Source of the DNA: Candidatus Heritagella gallinarum | GTDB lineage: Bacteria > Bacillota > Clostridia > Oscillospirales > Acutalibacteraceae | Assembly (NCBI GenBank): GCA_904394685.1 | Contig: CAJFNK010000057.1 | Coordinates: 1 to 39,844, forward strand | Direction: 5' to 3' | Length of the DNA stretch: 39,844 nucleotides | In this document: piece by piece, positions 17,371 to 26,886 of the stretch | Numbering within the stretch: the stretch's first letter is position 1 | Layout: every line of letters starts with the position of its first letter | Translations under genes and position numbers: made by a program | Notes under the pieces: model-generated | The model's input: the letters and a program-made list of their open reading frames with translations, nothing else | Told to the model about the DNA's origin: nothing | Database searches by the model: none

Positions 17371-19317
17371 GTGGCTGTTTTAAAAATCAAAGTCATCAGT
17401 ATGATTGGCCGAATGTCTGAGTTGGACCATGTGGCCGCCGTTTGCGGACGCTCCGGCGTGTTCCATCCAGACAACTCCCTTTCCTTTTACTCCGACACCT
17501 CGGGATTTTCCCCTTTGAACGAGGAGAATCCCTATGCAGGCTCTTTACAGATTCTGACGGACGCCATCGCTTCCATTCGGAAAAAGCCTGTGATGCTGGA
17601 CGAGGAGGCCACCGCTTCTTATGCCGGTACGCTGGCTGACGCAAAAGCATATGCTCTGTCTTTTTCTTCTTGTGTGAGCGATTTGCAGCGTCAGCGGATC
17701 GATGCCCAGAAAAAGGTGGAAGAGCTGAGCCAGTCCATCTCTAAAATCAGCCATTTTGTCGGGATGAATCTGGATCTCGACGAGGTACACGCATGCGACT
17801 ATATCAAAGCACGGTTTGGCTGTCTGCCCCGTGAGAGCTATGAAAAGCTCAATTCCTTTAGCGAAAACCCATATGTCATCTTCTTCCCCTGTTCCAATGA
17901 CGCCCAATATTATTGGGGCGTGTATTTCTCCCCAATTGAACAGGTAACAGAGGTAGACCGGATTTTCTCCAGCCTGTTTTTTGAACGGGTACGGCTAACC
18001 GAAATGACCGGTACGCCCGAAACCGCTGTGGAAGAAATCCGCCGGCAGCGCCAGGAGCAGCTTGATTTGATTCAGCAGCTGGACGCAAGGATTGAGAAAT
18101 ACTGGAATGTGGAATCGCAGCAGGCAAATCAGGTGTTTTCCTGGCTGACCGAAAAATCCACCTATTTTACCATTCGCAAGTATGCCGCCCGGTATCATGA
18201 TAATTTTGTGTTGACCGGCTGGATTCCCGCCGATGAGGAGCTTACTTTCCGCCAGCTGCTAGACCCCATCGATTCGGTGGAATACACCTTTGATGCTGCC
18301 GAAAACGAGATGATTCATTCCCCGCCGGTCAAGCTGAAAAACAAAAAGCCCTTCCGGCCTTTTGAATTCTTTGTGGATCTATACGGCCTGCCCGCCTATG
18401 ACGAAGTTGACCCCACCGCTTTTGTGGCGATGACCTACATTTTGCTGTTTGGCATCATGTTTGGTGACCTGGGACAGGGACTTTGTGTTTCGCTGGTCGG
18501 TTATCTGATGTGGCGCTTTAAAAAGATGGCGCTTGGCAGAATCCTGATTCCCTGCGGCATTTCTTCCGCCTTCTTCGGTCTGATCTTCGGCTCGGTATTC
18601 GGGTTTGAAGAAGCCCTGAACCCGCTGTATCACGCCCTGTTCGGGCTGGAGGAAAAGCCGGTGGAGGTTATGGACCCCTTTACCACCAACATGATTATCT
18701 ATTCCGCCGTTGGTCTTGGAATTATATTGGTAATGATTGCAATCCTGATTAATATTTATTCCAGCCTCAAGCGGCACCGCTATGAATCAGCGCTCTTTGG
18801 CCCTAACGGGGTTGCGGGATTTGTGTTTTATGCTTCCCTCACGCTGGGCTTTGGCTTGCAGCTGATTACTGGCAAGACGATCGTCACCCTCCCCTATGTG
18901 GTGTGCCTGATTATTTTCCCGCTGGTGGTCATCTCCTTCCGGGAAGTGCTGGGGGATTTTGTGGAGCACAAGCCCCACCCGCTCCCTGAAAAATGGGGAG
19001 AATTTATCATGCAGAATTTCTTTGAAGTATTTGAATTTCTGCTCAGCTATGCCAGTAACACCATTTCGTTCCTGCGTGTAGGCGCTTTTGTGCTGGTACA
19101 TGCCGGCATGATGGTGGTGGTATTCACCCTGGCTGGAATGTCCAGCGGCATCGGATATGTGCTGATTGTCGTTATTGGCAATGCCTTTATCATGGGTCTG
19201 GAAGGACTGCTGGTAGGTATCCAGGTGCTTCGTCTGGAATTTTATGAAATGTTCAGCCGCTTCTTTGACGGCGATGGACGCCCCTTTGTACCGGTAACTG
19301 TGCGTAGAAAAGATTAA
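17371..19317 (+). CDS. ntpI: V/A-type ATPase membrane subunit I (a-subunit)
   Basis: The 648-residue protein has a long soluble N-terminal half with coiled coil (about 1-325) and a C-terminal membrane half with about seven or eight hydrophobic segments, the architecture of subunit a/I. The essential arginine that faces the c-ring glutamate is R569 in ASNTISFLRVGAF. The opening of the membrane domain, PFEFFVDLYGLPAYDEVDPT, is typical. The start is GTG at 17371, with GAGAGGGG 7 to 9 bases upstream. It forms the ion half-channels of the motor. Confidence 0.96.
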   Translation: MAVLKIKVISMIGRMSELDHVAAVCGRSGVFHPDNSLSFYSDTSGFSPLNEENPYAGSLQILTDAIASIRKKPVMLDEEATASYAGTLADAKAYALSFSSCVSDLQRQRIDAQKKVEELSQSISKISHFVGMNLDLDEVHACDYIKARFGCLPRESYEKLNSFSENPYVIFFPCSNDAQYYWGVYFSPIEQVTEVDRIFSSLFFERVRLTEMTGTPETAVEEIRRQRQEQLDLIQQLDARIEKYWNVESQQANQVFSWLTEKSTYFTIRKYAARYHDNFVLTGWIPADEELTFRQLLDPIDSVEYTFDAAENEMIHSPPVKLKNKKPFRPFEFFVDLYGLPAYDEVDPTAFVAMTYILLFGIMFGDLGQGLCVSLVGYLMWRFKKMALGRILIPCGISSAFFGLIFGSVFGFEEALNPLYHALFGLEEKPVEVMDPFTTNMIIYSAVGLGIILVMIAILINIYSSLKRHRYESALFGPNGVAGFVFYASLTLGFGLQLITGKTIVTLPYVVCLIIFPLVVISFREVLGDFVEHKPHPLPEKWGEFIMQNFFEVFEFLLSYASNTISFLRVGAFVLVHAGMMVVVFTLAGMSSGIGYVLIVVIGNAFIMGLEGLLVGIQVLRLEFYEMFSRFFDGDGRPFVPVTVRRKD

Positions 19318-19372
19318 ATTTCTACGCTGGCTACATATAATCCTATTTTACTCTCAAATGGAGGAATTTACT

Positions 19373-19816
19373 ATGTTTACTGTGATGATGATGACTCTGC
19401 CTGTAATATTCCTGGCTGTTTCTATTTGGCTGGCAAACCGTGCCGTAAAACGTGGCGCAAAGCCGTCCCGTGCTTTCTTCCGTCAGTTGGCCTCTTTTGC
19501 TGTTGTCTGCCTGGTGGTGTTTGCCGCTCCTATGATCGCTTCTGCTGCTGGCACCGATACCGCCACCACAACCGCTGCTGTTGCTGCCGCTGCCCCTGAT
19601 ATGACCGCTGGTCTGGGCATGATCGCTGCTGCACTCTCTGTTGGTATCGCCGGCGTTGGCGGTGGTATCGCTGTTGCCGCTGCTGCTCCTGCCGCAATCG
19701 GCGCAACCTCTGAAGATCCCAAGGCTTTTGGTAAGGCCATCATCTTTGTGGCACTGGGCGAAGGTATCGCTCTGTATGGCCTGCTGATTGCAATCCTGAT
19801 CCTCCAGAAATTTTAA
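19373..19816 (+). CDS. ntpK: V/A-type ATPase subunit K (c-ring proteolipid)
   Basis: The 147-residue protein ends in a single c-type hairpin: a Gly/Ala-rich helix (TAGLGMIAAALSVGIAGVGG), a polar loop (SEDPKAFGK) and a helix with the ion-binding glutamate E130 in FVALGEGIALYG. It is preceded by about 60 residues with two further hydrophobic segments, the second ending in an Ala-rich signal-peptide-like AXA region. The residue after E130 is Gly and there is no Gln in the first hairpin helix, so the usual Na+ ligands are not evident. GGAGG lies 8 bases before the ATG at 19373; an earlier in-frame ATG at 19358 has no ribosome binding site. Confidence 0.93.
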   Translation: MFTVMMMTLPVIFLAVSIWLANRAVKRGAKPSRAFFRQLASFAVVCLVVFAAPMIASAAGTDTATTTAAVAAAAPDMTAGLGMIAAALSVGIAGVGGGIAVAAAAPAAIGATSEDPKAFGKAIIFVALGEGIALYGLLIAILILQKF

Positions 19817-19889
19817 GTATCTGATTGACGATTTTGTGGTTGCGGGCCCGGCCCAAAAAGGCTGGTTTGAGGCTGAAACGCCACAGACT

Positions 19890-19988
19890 CTCTCCCTGTA
19901 AGGAGAGTTGAAAAGTCTTTACCTTACTGCCCGTTGTCTGGGCAGTATAAAGGGTTCGCTGCAAAATCCTGCGTTTTGCAACGAACCC
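19890..19988 (+). other. Three consecutive hairpins between ntpK and the F-subunit gene
   Basis: The 199-base gap after ntpK contains CTCTCC/GGAGAG (19890-19907), ACTGCCC/GGGCAGT (19926-19946) and a long stem GGGTTCG-C-TGCAAAA / TTTTGCA-A-CGAACCC (19952-19988). None is followed by a clear U run (CTTATCTTTTGG after the third), so full termination is not expected. Partial termination or a processing/stabilising role that raises K-subunit mRNA is the likely purpose. Confidence 0.7.
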
Positions 19989-20015
19989 CTTATCTTTTGG
20001 AAAGCAGGTGATTTC

Positions 20016-20324
20016 ATGCGCTTCTACTTAATCAGCGACAACATTGACACGCAGGTGGGAATGCGCCTTGCGGGGATTGAGGGCGTTGTAGTACATGAGG
20101 CAGAAGAAGTCCGGCGGGAGCTGACCCGTGCGATGGAGATGGAGGATGTGGCAGTGGTGCTGATTACCGAGCGGCTGCTGACCCTTTGTCCCGAAATGGT
20201 TTATGATTTTAAACTCAACCGCAAACAGCCCCTGATCGTAGAGATTCCCGACCGCCATGGAAACGGGCGGACAAAGGATTCCATTACCCGATATGTAAGG
20301 GAAGCCATCGGCGTCAAGATTTGA
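20016..20324 (+). CDS. ntpG: V/A-type ATPase subunit F
   Basis: The 102-residue protein is the small central-stalk subunit F (NtpG in Enterococcus naming). The fold is recognised by MRFYLISDNIDTQVGMRLAG at the start, a central VAVVLITERL strand-helix and the end segment DSITRYVREAIGVKI. Its frame is open 36 codons further upstream through the hairpin region, but the ATG at 20016 is preceded by AGGTG at proper distance and gives the family's usual length. It binds subunit D in the rotor. Confidence 0.93.
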   Translation: MRFYLISDNIDTQVGMRLAGIEGVVVHEAEEVRRELTRAMEMEDVAVVLITERLLTLCPEMVYDFKLNRKQPLIVEIPDRHGNGRTKDSITRYVREAIGVKI

Positions 20325-20346
20325 TGCGGCAGAATGGAGGCAGATT

Positions 20347-20940
20347 ATGGTTACCAATGAAGAAAAGCTCAGCAAGTTTAATCAGGCGATACACCATTAC
20401 GCCGAGGAACAGCGGCTGAAAATTGAAGAAGAACTGAAAAAGTTTAAAGAGAAAGAATTGAGCGAGGCAGAAGATGAAGTCCTTTTGGAAGCCTATCACA
20501 TGATCCAGAAGGAAATGGCGCAGATGCGCAGCAATATTACAAAAGAGATGGCGCACCGTGAAATGGACGCACGGCGCAAGCTTTTGGAACAGAGAAAAAT
20601 GATTATGAACCGGGTGTTTATGGCCGCCGCCGAAAAACTCCAGGCGTTTGCCGCCAGCCCGGAATATCACGACTGGGTGGTTCGTCACTGCCGTGAGCTT
20701 TCGGGATTGTTTACCGCACCGGATACCGTTGCTTTTATTCGGGAGGAAGACATGAAGATGGCAGAGGAGATCCGCAAAATCCTTCCAAACTGCCAGATCG
20801 AAAAAGACCCCGAAATCCGTCTTGGCGGCCTGCGGGTGCAAAGTTTGGAGCTGGGTCTGGTTGCCGACGAAACCCTTGACGCTCTGCTGATCGACCAGCA
20901 GGAATGGTTTGAAGAACACTCCGGCCTTCAGGTTCAGTAA
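20347..20940 (+). CDS. ntpE: V/A-type ATPase subunit E (peripheral stalk)
   Basis: The 197-residue protein has a long charged N-terminal helix (about 1-105) that pairs with the G/H-type subunit, and a globular C-terminal domain that binds the A/B head. The C-terminal IRLGGLRVQSLELGLVADETLDALL is the family hallmark (the GG-x3 segment before the final helix). GGAGG precedes the ATG. It is a static stalk component that resists rotor torque. Confidence 0.92.
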   Translation: MVTNEEKLSKFNQAIHHYAEEQRLKIEEELKKFKEKELSEAEDEVLLEAYHMIQKEMAQMRSNITKEMAHREMDARRKLLEQRKMIMNRVFMAAAEKLQAFAASPEYHDWVVRHCRELSGLFTAPDTVAFIREEDMKMAEEIRKILPNCQIEKDPEIRLGGLRVQSLELGLVADETLDALLIDQQEWFEEHSGLQVQ

Positions 20941-21006
20941 CCCCGCCGGTAACAATTCGCCGGCAGCATCGCCCGCCGCCGGCAGAAAGGCTTGGTACCT
21001 TTAACT

Positions 21007-22767
21007 ATGGAAAATAAAGATGTCATTTTTGGAATAAACGGCCCCGTTGTTACCGTGCGGGGTACCCGCAGCTTTTCCATGATGGAAATGGTCTATGTGG
21101 GAAACGAACGGCTGGTAGGCGAGATCATCGGCATTACCAGCGAGTTCACCACCATTCAGGTGTATGAAGAAACCACCGGCCTGCGTCCCGGCGAACCGGT
21201 GGTGGGAACCGGCAGCCCTATGAATGTCACACTGGGCCCTGGTATCCTCGATAATATTTTTGACGGAATCGAGCGCCCGCTGAAAGCAATCGCCGACGAA
21301 AGCGGCTCGTTTATCAACCGTGGCAGCAGCGTTTCCCCGCTGGATACCGAACGCCTGTGGGAGGTTACCGTGACGGTAAAGCCCGGCGACGTCCTCAGCG
21401 GCGGCGATATTTATGCAGAATGCCCCGAAACGCCGATTATCCGCCACAAGTGCATGGTTCCGCCGGAGCTTTCGGGAGAAGTGGTATCGGTTGCCAAAGA
21501 CGGATCCTACCGTGTCAACGACACGGTTGTGGTTCTGCGTGACAAAAAGGGCGTGGAACACCAGCTTTCTCTCTGCCAGCGTTGGCCCATCCGCACCCCA
21601 CGTCCGGTTACCAAACGTCTTGCCCCCTCTGTCCCGCTGATTACCGGACAGCGTGTAATCGACACCCTGTTCCCCATCGCCAAGGGCGGCACCGCTGCTA
21701 TCCCCGGCGGATTTGGAACCGGCAAAACCATGACGCAGCATCAGCTGGCAAAATGGTGCGATGCCGATATCATCATCTATGTGGGCTGTGGCGAACGTGG
21801 CAACGAGATGTCACAGGTGCTGGACGAATTCAGCGAGCTGATCGACCCCAAGAGCGGGCGCCCCATGACCGACCGCACCACCCTGATCGCCAACACCTCC
21901 AACATGCCTGTGGCTGCCCGTGAAGCCTCGATCTACACCGGCATTACCCTGGCAGAGTACTACCGTGACATGGGCTATCATGTGGCCATCATGGCAGACT
22001 CCACTTCCCGTTGGGCAGAGGCGCTGCGTGAGATTTCAGGACGGTTGGAAGAAATGCCCGCCGAAGAAGGATTCCCCGCCTATCTGCCCTCCCGCCTTTC
22101 GGAATTTTATGAACGTGCCGGCATGGTTGACAACCTCAATGGCACCGATGGTTCTGTGACGATTATCGGCGCTGTTTCCCCGCAAGGCTCTGACTTCTCT
22201 GAGCCTGTTACCCAGAACACTAAACGGTTTACCCGCTGCTTCTGGGCGCTGGACAAGGCGCTGGCCTATGCCCGTCACTATCCTGCAATCAACTGGACTT
22301 CCAGTTACAGCGAATATTTTACCGATCTCGATGCCTGGTATACCCGGAATGTGGGCGAGGAATTTGTCAAATACCGCAAATCCATCAACCGCCTGCTTCA
22401 GGAAGAAAACCAGCTGATGGAAATCGTCAAGCTGATTGGCTCCGACGTTTTGCCGGACGACCAAAAGCTGGTAATCGAAACCGCCCGTGTGATTCGGGTC
22501 GGGTTCCTGCAACAGAACGCTTTCCATGCAGACGACACCTTTGTGCCGCTGGAAAAGCAGAAGCGCATGATGCAGGCGATCCTGTATCTCTATAAAAAGG
22601 CACATCAGCTGGTAGCCGCAGCTGTCCCGATTTCTTCTATTCTGGAAACCGGCCTTTTTGACAAGCTGGTAAAGATGAAATACGACATCCCCAACAACCG
22701 GCTGGACCTCTTTGACGAGTACCTTGCTGAAATCGATGAAAAGATGGCAGGAATCCTGAACACCTGA
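21007..22767 (+). CDS. ntpA: V/A-type ATPase catalytic subunit A
   Basis: The 586-residue protein is the catalytic nucleotide-binding subunit. Its P-loop is GGFGTGKT (residues about 234-241; GPFG[AS]GKT is more usual), followed by the catalytic Glu in GCGERGNEM (about 261-267). The non-homologous insert typical of A subunits lies at about residues 115-190. The ATG at 21007 was chosen because [15 protein letters not shown] aligns with family N termini; a TTG at 20992 is also in frame. The only nearby purine box (AGAAAGG) is 16 bases away, so initiation is atypical. It hydrolyses or makes ATP in alternation with subunit B. Confidence 0.96.
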   Translation: MENKDVIFGINGPVVTVRGTRSFSMMEMVYVGNERLVGEIIGITSEFTTIQVYEETTGLRPGEPVVGTGSPMNVTLGPGILDNIFDGIERPLKAIADESGSFINRGSSVSPLDTERLWEVTVTVKPGDVLSGGDIYAECPETPIIRHKCMVPPELSGEVVSVAKDGSYRVNDTVVVLRDKKGVEHQLSLCQRWPIRTPRPVTKRLAPSVPLITGQRVIDTLFPIAKGGTAAIPGGFGTGKTMTQHQLAKWCDADIIIYVGCGERGNEMSQVLDEFSELIDPKSGRPMTDRTTLIANTSNMPVAAREASIYTGITLAEYYRDMGYHVAIMADSTSRWAEALREISGRLEEMPAEEGFPAYLPSRLSEFYERAGMVDNLNGTDGSVTIIGAVSPQGSDFSEPVTQNTKRFTRCFWALDKALAYARHYPAINWTSSYSEYFTDLDAWYTRNVGEEFVKYRKSINRLLQEENQLMEIVKLIGSDVLPDDQKLVIETARVIRVGFLQQNAFHADDTFVPLEKQKRMMQAILYLYKKAHQLVAAAVPISSILETGLFDKLVKMKYDIPNNRLDLFDEYLAEIDEKMAGILNT

Positions 22768-22803
22768 TCTTTTTTCGGCTGATCTTCTTTCGGCGCATCC
22801 GCC

Positions 22804-22852
22804 CTCCGTGCGGGGCAGATGCTGCATCATCATTCTGGAACGGCGCACGGAG
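22804..22852 (+). other. Hairpin covering the ntpB ribosome binding region
   Basis: CTCCGTGCG (22804-22812) is perfectly complementary to CGCACGGAG (22844-22852), with a small inner GCAG-ATG-CTGC stem (22815-22825). The 3' arm ends in CGGAG, one of two purine boxes before the ntpB ATG at 22868 (the other is GGTGG at 22857-22861). This could limit B translation unless opened by ribosomes finishing ntpA. Confidence 0.6.
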
Positions 22853-22867
22853 AAATGGTGGTATATC

Positions 22868-24307
22868 ATGATTCTTGATTATATAGGCGTAAAGGAAATC
22901 AACGGTTCCCTGATCGTGCTGGATAATGTCAAAAACGCCTCTTTTGAGGAGATCGTCACCATCCGTCTGGAAAACGGCGCCCTTCGTCAGGGGCGTATCG
23001 TCCAGATGGAAGGGGATCGTGTGGTGATTCAGGTGTTTCAGGGTACCAGAGGAATCTCGCTCGACAACACCCGTACCCGCCTGATGGGGCGCCCCATGGA
23101 GCTGCCCCTTTCCCCTGAAATTCTGGGGCGTGTATTCGATGGCGCAGGCCGCCCGATTGATGGCCTGGGGGATATTTTCCCGGTGAAACGTGCCAACATC
23201 AACGGCACCCCCATCAATCCCGTATCCCGTGTTTACCCCAAAAACTACATCAACACCGGTATTTCTTCCATCGACGTATTGATGACCCTGATTCGTGGAC
23301 AGAAACTGCCTATCTTTTCCGGTTCTGGTATGAACCACAACGAGCTGGCAGTCCAGATTGCCCGTCAGGCAAAGATCAAAGACGCTACCGGTGATAACTT
23401 TGCCATCGTGTTCGCTGCTATGGGCGTTAAAAACGATGTTGCCGAATACTTCAAGCAGTCCTTTGATGAATCGGGCGTACTTTCCAAGGTGGTCATGTTC
23501 CTGAATCTGGCCAACGACCCCATCATCGAGCGTACCCTGACCCCACGCTGTGCCCTGACAGCGGCCGAATATCTGGCATTTGAACAGGATATGCATGTGC
23601 TGGTCATCATGACCGACATGACCTCCTATGCAGAAGCGCTGCGTGAATTCAGCTCCTCCAAGGGCGAAATCCCCGGCAGAAAGGGCTTCCCCGGCTATCT
23701 CTATTCCGACCTTGCCTCTTTGTATGAGCGTGCCGGAATGGTGCGTGGAAAGAACGGCAGCGTGACCCAGATCCCGATTCTCACCATGCCCAACGACGAC
23801 GTTACTCACCCGGTGCCTGATTTGACCGGCTATATTACCGAAGGGCAGATCGTGCTTGACCGCAGCTTGGAAGGCAGCGGCATTTATCCGCCGGTTTCGG
23901 TGCTTCCCTCCCTTTCCCGTCTGATGAAGGACGGTATCGGCGCAGGATACACACGGGAAGATCACTCCGCTCTGGCAAACCAGCTGTTTGCCGCCTATGC
24001 CCATGTGATGGATGCCCGTTCACTAGCATCGGTTATCGGCGAGGAGGAGCTTTCCCCCATCGATAAAAAATACATGGAGTTTGGCAAGCACTTTGAGTCC
24101 CAGTTTGTCAACCAGGGGCCAAACGAAAACCGCACCATTGAAGAAAGCCTGGATTTGGGCTGGAAGCTGCTCACTTTCCTGCCCCGTGAGGAGCTGGATC
24201 GTGTGGATGACGAAATTCTCGACAAATACTACGAGAAAGCCAAGGCCACCACTGTCAGCGCTGAATCTCCGGCTGACAACGCCGTTGAGAGCGATCCGCA
24301 AGCATAA
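22868..24307 (+). CDS. ntpB: V/A-type ATPase regulatory subunit B
   Basis: The 479-residue protein is the non-catalytic B subunit. In place of a P-loop it has the degenerate [18 protein letters not shown], diagnostic for B. The rest matches over its full length, for example [31 protein letters not shown] and [15 protein letters not shown]3B3 hexamers form the head. The start at 22868 follows a hairpin that includes part of its ribosome binding region. The last 15 or so residues are a non-conserved acidic tail. Confidence 0.97.
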   Translation: MILDYIGVKEINGSLIVLDNVKNASFEEIVTIRLENGALRQGRIVQMEGDRVVIQVFQGTRGISLDNTRTRLMGRPMELPLSPEILGRVFDGAGRPIDGLGDIFPVKRANINGTPINPVSRVYPKNYINTGISSIDVLMTLIRGQKLPIFSGSGMNHNELAVQIARQAKIKDATGDNFAIVFAAMGVKNDVAEYFKQSFDESGVLSKVVMFLNLANDPIIERTLTPRCALTAAEYLAFEQDMHVLVIMTDMTSYAEALREFSSSKGEIPGRKGFPGYLYSDLASLYERAGMVRGKNGSVTQIPILTMPNDDVTHPVPDLTGYITEGQIVLDRSLEGSGIYPPVSVLPSLSRLMKDGIGAGYTREDHSALANQLFAAYAHVMDARSLASVIGEEELSPIDKKYMEFGKHFESQFVNQGPNENRTIEESLDLGWKLLTFLPREELDRVDDEILDKYYEKAKATTVSAESPADNAVESDPQA

Positions 24308-24321
24308 GGAGGTGCATCTCC

Positions 24322-24933
24322 ATGGCACAAATCGTCCCAACCAAAGGCAACCTGCTGGCGACCAAAAAGTCCCTCACCCTTGCCCGTACCGGATTTGAGC
24401 TGCTGGATCGCAAGCGCAACATCCTCATTCGGGAGATGATGGGATTAATCGAGCGGGCAAATGCCATTCAGGGAAAAATCGACAACACCTATGAGGAAGC
24501 CTACCGTGCATTGCAGATGGCCAACATCACATTGGGTATCCAAGGCGAGCTGGCGCAAACCGTTCCGCAGGAAAACAATCTGCATGTTGCCTATCGCAGC
24601 GTTATGGGCGTAGAAATCCCCATGGTAACCCTGAGCAAAACCTACTACCCCATCCCCTTTGGCCTGCACGCTTCTAACGACGCCCTTGACCGTGCCTACA
24701 ACAAATTCAACGAAGTCAAGGAGCTGACAGCCGAGCTTGCCGAGGTGGAAAACAGCGTTTATCGGCTGGCAGACGCTATCAAAAAGACGCAGAAGCGGGC
24801 AAACGCCCTGAAAAACATTATGATTCCCCGCTTTGAAGAAACCGTAAAATTTATCACAGACGCTCTGGAAGAAAAAGACCGTGAAGAATTTTCCAGACTG
24901 AAAGTGATCAAACGGCAGAAAAGCGATTCCTAA
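24322..24933 (+). CDS. ntpD: V/A-type ATPase subunit D (central stalk)
   Basis: The 203-residue protein is the rotor shaft subunit D. Two long helices form an antiparallel coiled coil: the N-terminal half (PTKGNLLATKKSLTLARTG, then DRKRNILIREM) and the C-terminal half ending in KRANALKNIMIPRFEETVKFI, both conserved. AAGGAGGTG lies before the ATG, the strongest ribosome binding site in the operon. It is the last gene, followed 42 bases later by a terminator. Confidence 0.96.
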   Translation: MAQIVPTKGNLLATKKSLTLARTGFELLDRKRNILIREMMGLIERANAIQGKIDNTYEEAYRALQMANITLGIQGELAQTVPQENNLHVAYRSVMGVEIPMVTLSKTYYPIPFGLHASNDALDRAYNKFNEVKELTAELAEVENSVYRLADAIKKTQKRANALKNIMIPRFEETVKFITDALEEKDREEFSRLKVIKRQKSDS

Positions 24934-24974
24934 CATCAGGAATTTTGGATTCTGCATCATAATCCAGATATACA

Positions 24975-25010
24975 AACGGCCGCTGTGCTTCGTACACAGC
25001 GGCCGTTTTC
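24975..25010 (+). terminator. Terminator of the ATPase operon, probably bidirectional
   Basis: AACGGCCGCTGTG (24975-24987) pairs perfectly with CACAGCGGCCGTT (24995-25007) across a 7-base loop and is followed by TTCTGTTATT. On the minus strand the same stem is followed by TGTATAT, so it may also serve the convergent gene that ends at 25013. Confidence 0.9.
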
Positions 25011-25012
25011 TG

Positions 25013-26197
25013 TTATTCTTCTAGTGGGCTTTTGGAAAGGGAGTTCTTAGAAAGCCGTGTTTCCTCAAGCAAGCGGTACATGGTAGAGGACAGATGGAAG
25101 GTATCCTGAAGCCGGCAGACTTCCTCCCACGCCTTTTGCCGGGCTTTTGCGGAAACATTCGCCTTTTCCGCACGAATCATGATATTTTTCGGCGTATCCA
25201 CCGGGTTTACGATTTCCATGATTTGAACCCGATATCCGCAGCTGGTGAGCAGATTGCCACGAATGGCATCGGTGAACAGGGCAGCGGTTTTTTCCTGCAG
25301 CAGGCCATACCGGGTCAGAATCGAAAATTCATCCGATTGCATCTGATGATTCAGCTCGTGCTGGCAGCACGGCATGGAAAAGATCATTTTGGCTCCCCAC
25401 TGAACAGCATGATATAACACATAGTCGGTAGCGATATCGCAGGCGTGGAGCGACACAATGATATCCGGCACAAAATCGGGCTGATAGGTGCGGATATCCT
25501 GACAGATAAACTCCATTCCATCATAGCCATACTTTTTGGCGGTCTGCTGGCAATGCTCCATCACATCCTGTTTCAGGTCAATGCCTACCAGCCGGGTGGG
25601 GATTTTCTGGATTTCTACCAGATAGTAATACAGCAGGAAGGTCAAATAGCCCTTTCCGCAGCCAAAATCAATCACATTGAGATGGGTACAGCCGGTTTTT
25701 GACACCAGATCGTGAATTGCCTCGATAAACCGGTTGATCTGGCGGAATTTATCCTGCATAGAGGCCACGACTTTGCCTTCTTTTGTAAAAATGCCCATAT
25801 CCACCAGCGGCGGGATCACCTGCCCCTCCCGGATCAGATATTGCTTTTCCCGGTTGTGGCTCTCCCGCACCTGAACTGTCGTCTGGGTTTTCTTCTTGGA
25901 GCAGAGTGCGTCCCCTTTTTTGGTGATGGAGATCATCCATTCGTGGGTTTGGGTAAAGGCGTTGATCTGGCGGTATTCTCCCGGCACCAGCTTTAGCAAA
26001 GCCTCTCCCAGCGCTTCGGGCGAAACGTTCTCATGGAACATCTGCTTACCGATACGGCGCTCCATCTGATAAAACTTTGTGTAGCGGTGGATATCCACTT
26101 TTTTACATTCATTGGATTTTTGAGCCGGTTTGCTCACGATCACCCGCACTGGATGCTCCTGCATCAGGCGCTCTATATAAGCAGAAAGTTCTTTCAT
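25013..26197 (-). CDS. SAM-dependent methyltransferase (Methyltransf_32-like)
   Basis: The 394-residue protein has an N-terminal region of unknown function (about 1-150) and a methyltransferase domain with motif I VIDFGCGKGYLTFLLYYYL, then GIDLKQDV, a DIIVSLHACDIATD segment and MPCCQHEL. The HACD and PCCQ signatures resemble the Methyltransf_32 (GSTCD/METTL25-like) family, some of which are suspected RNA or tRNA methyltransferases. The substrate is unknown. The ATG at 26197 has AAGGAG 7 bases upstream; the 15 extra codons in frame overlap the comF stop and were left out. It forms a minus-strand group with comF and recD2. Confidence 0.85.
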   Translation of the reverse strand: MKELSAYIERLMQEHPVRVIVSKPAQKSNECKKVDIHRYTKFYQMERRIGKQMFHENVSPEALGEALLKLVPGEYRQINAFTQTHEWMISITKKGDALCSKKKTQTTVQVRESHNREKQYLIREGQVIPPLVDMGIFTKEGKVVASMQDKFRQINRFIEAIHDLVSKTGCTHLNVIDFGCGKGYLTFLLYYYLVEIQKIPTRLVGIDLKQDVMEHCQQTAKKYGYDGMEFICQDIRTYQPDFVPDIIVSLHACDIATDYVLYHAVQWGAKMIFSMPCCQHELNHQMQSDEFSILTRYGLLQEKTAALFTDAIRGNLLTSCGYRVQIMEIVNPVDTPKNIMIRAEKANVSAKARQKAWEEVCRLQDTFHLSSTMYRLLEETRLSKNSLSKSPLEE

Positions 26198-26208
26198 CTT
26201 GTTACTCC

Positions 26209-26886
26209 TTATTCCTTTCTGGTGGCTGCAACCGTAGCACACAGCACCTCAGCGGCTCCCGCACGCTGCAAACATTTTACACATTCCCACAGAGTGGCAC
26301 CGGTAGTTACAATATCATCGATCAGCAAAATCCGCTTTCCCATGATCTTTTCTTCCGGGAATGACACCCGATAAGCTCCAATAACATTCAGTCTTCGCTC
26401 TCTGGCGTTCAGCTTCATTTGTGGGCAATTATCTTTGATTTTCTCCAAGAGCTTATGGCAGGGAGCGCCCAGTTTTCTGCCAATCCTGCGGGCTAGCAGC
26501 TCCGACTGGTCATAGCCACGCTCCTGATACCGCTCCTTTGAAATCGGACACCAGGTGACCAGATCAACTGTCTGCCAGCCAGGCGGCAGCGTTATCAGGA
26601 TCGCCTGTGAAAACCCAACTGCTTTCTCCTGTCTTCCCTTGAATTTATAGCGCAACAGCTGGCGGCGAACCGTCCCGCCATACCGGCATGCTGAAACGCA
26701 GAACACCGGCTTTGAAAAATCGCTCTCCCCGTCATCCACTCTGGAAAACAGGGTGCGGGGCGGGTTTTCTTTCAGACAGCGCTCACACACCCGTTGGCCG
26801 CCGATGGTGATTCTTCCGCACAGCAGGCATCGCTGCGGAAATACTAGCGCCAGCAGACGGTCAAGGCGGGAAACTCCTGTTTTCAT
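26209..26886 (-). CDS. comF: ComF family protein (phosphoribosyltransferase-like)
   Basis: The 225-residue protein has an N-terminal zinc ribbon (CLLC near residue 20 and CERC about 15 residues on) and a C-terminal phosphoribosyltransferase domain with the PRPP loop RILLIDDIVTTGATL. ComF proteins take part in natural transformation in Bacillus and in DNA processing in other bacteria. The start overlaps the end of recD2 by 4 bases, suggesting coupled expression with that helicase. No other competence genes are in the window, so a role in transformation is only an inference. Confidence 0.93.
   Translation of the reverse strand: MKTGVSRLDRLLALVFPQRCLLCGRITIGGQRVCERCLKENPPRTLFSRVDDGESDFSKPVFCVSACRYGGTVRRQLLRYKFKGRQEKAVGFSQAILITLPPGWQTVDLVTWCPISKERYQERGYDQSELLARRIGRKLGAPCHKLLEKIKDNCPQMKLNARERRLNVIGAYRVSFPEEKIMGKRILLIDDIVTTGATLWECVKCLQRAGAAEVLCATVAATRKE

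Noticed and set aside
22637-24004. 455-codon minus-strand open frame opposite ntpB
   Set aside because: Antisense shadow of the V/A-ATPase B subunit; no family resemblance and no promoter or ribosome binding site.
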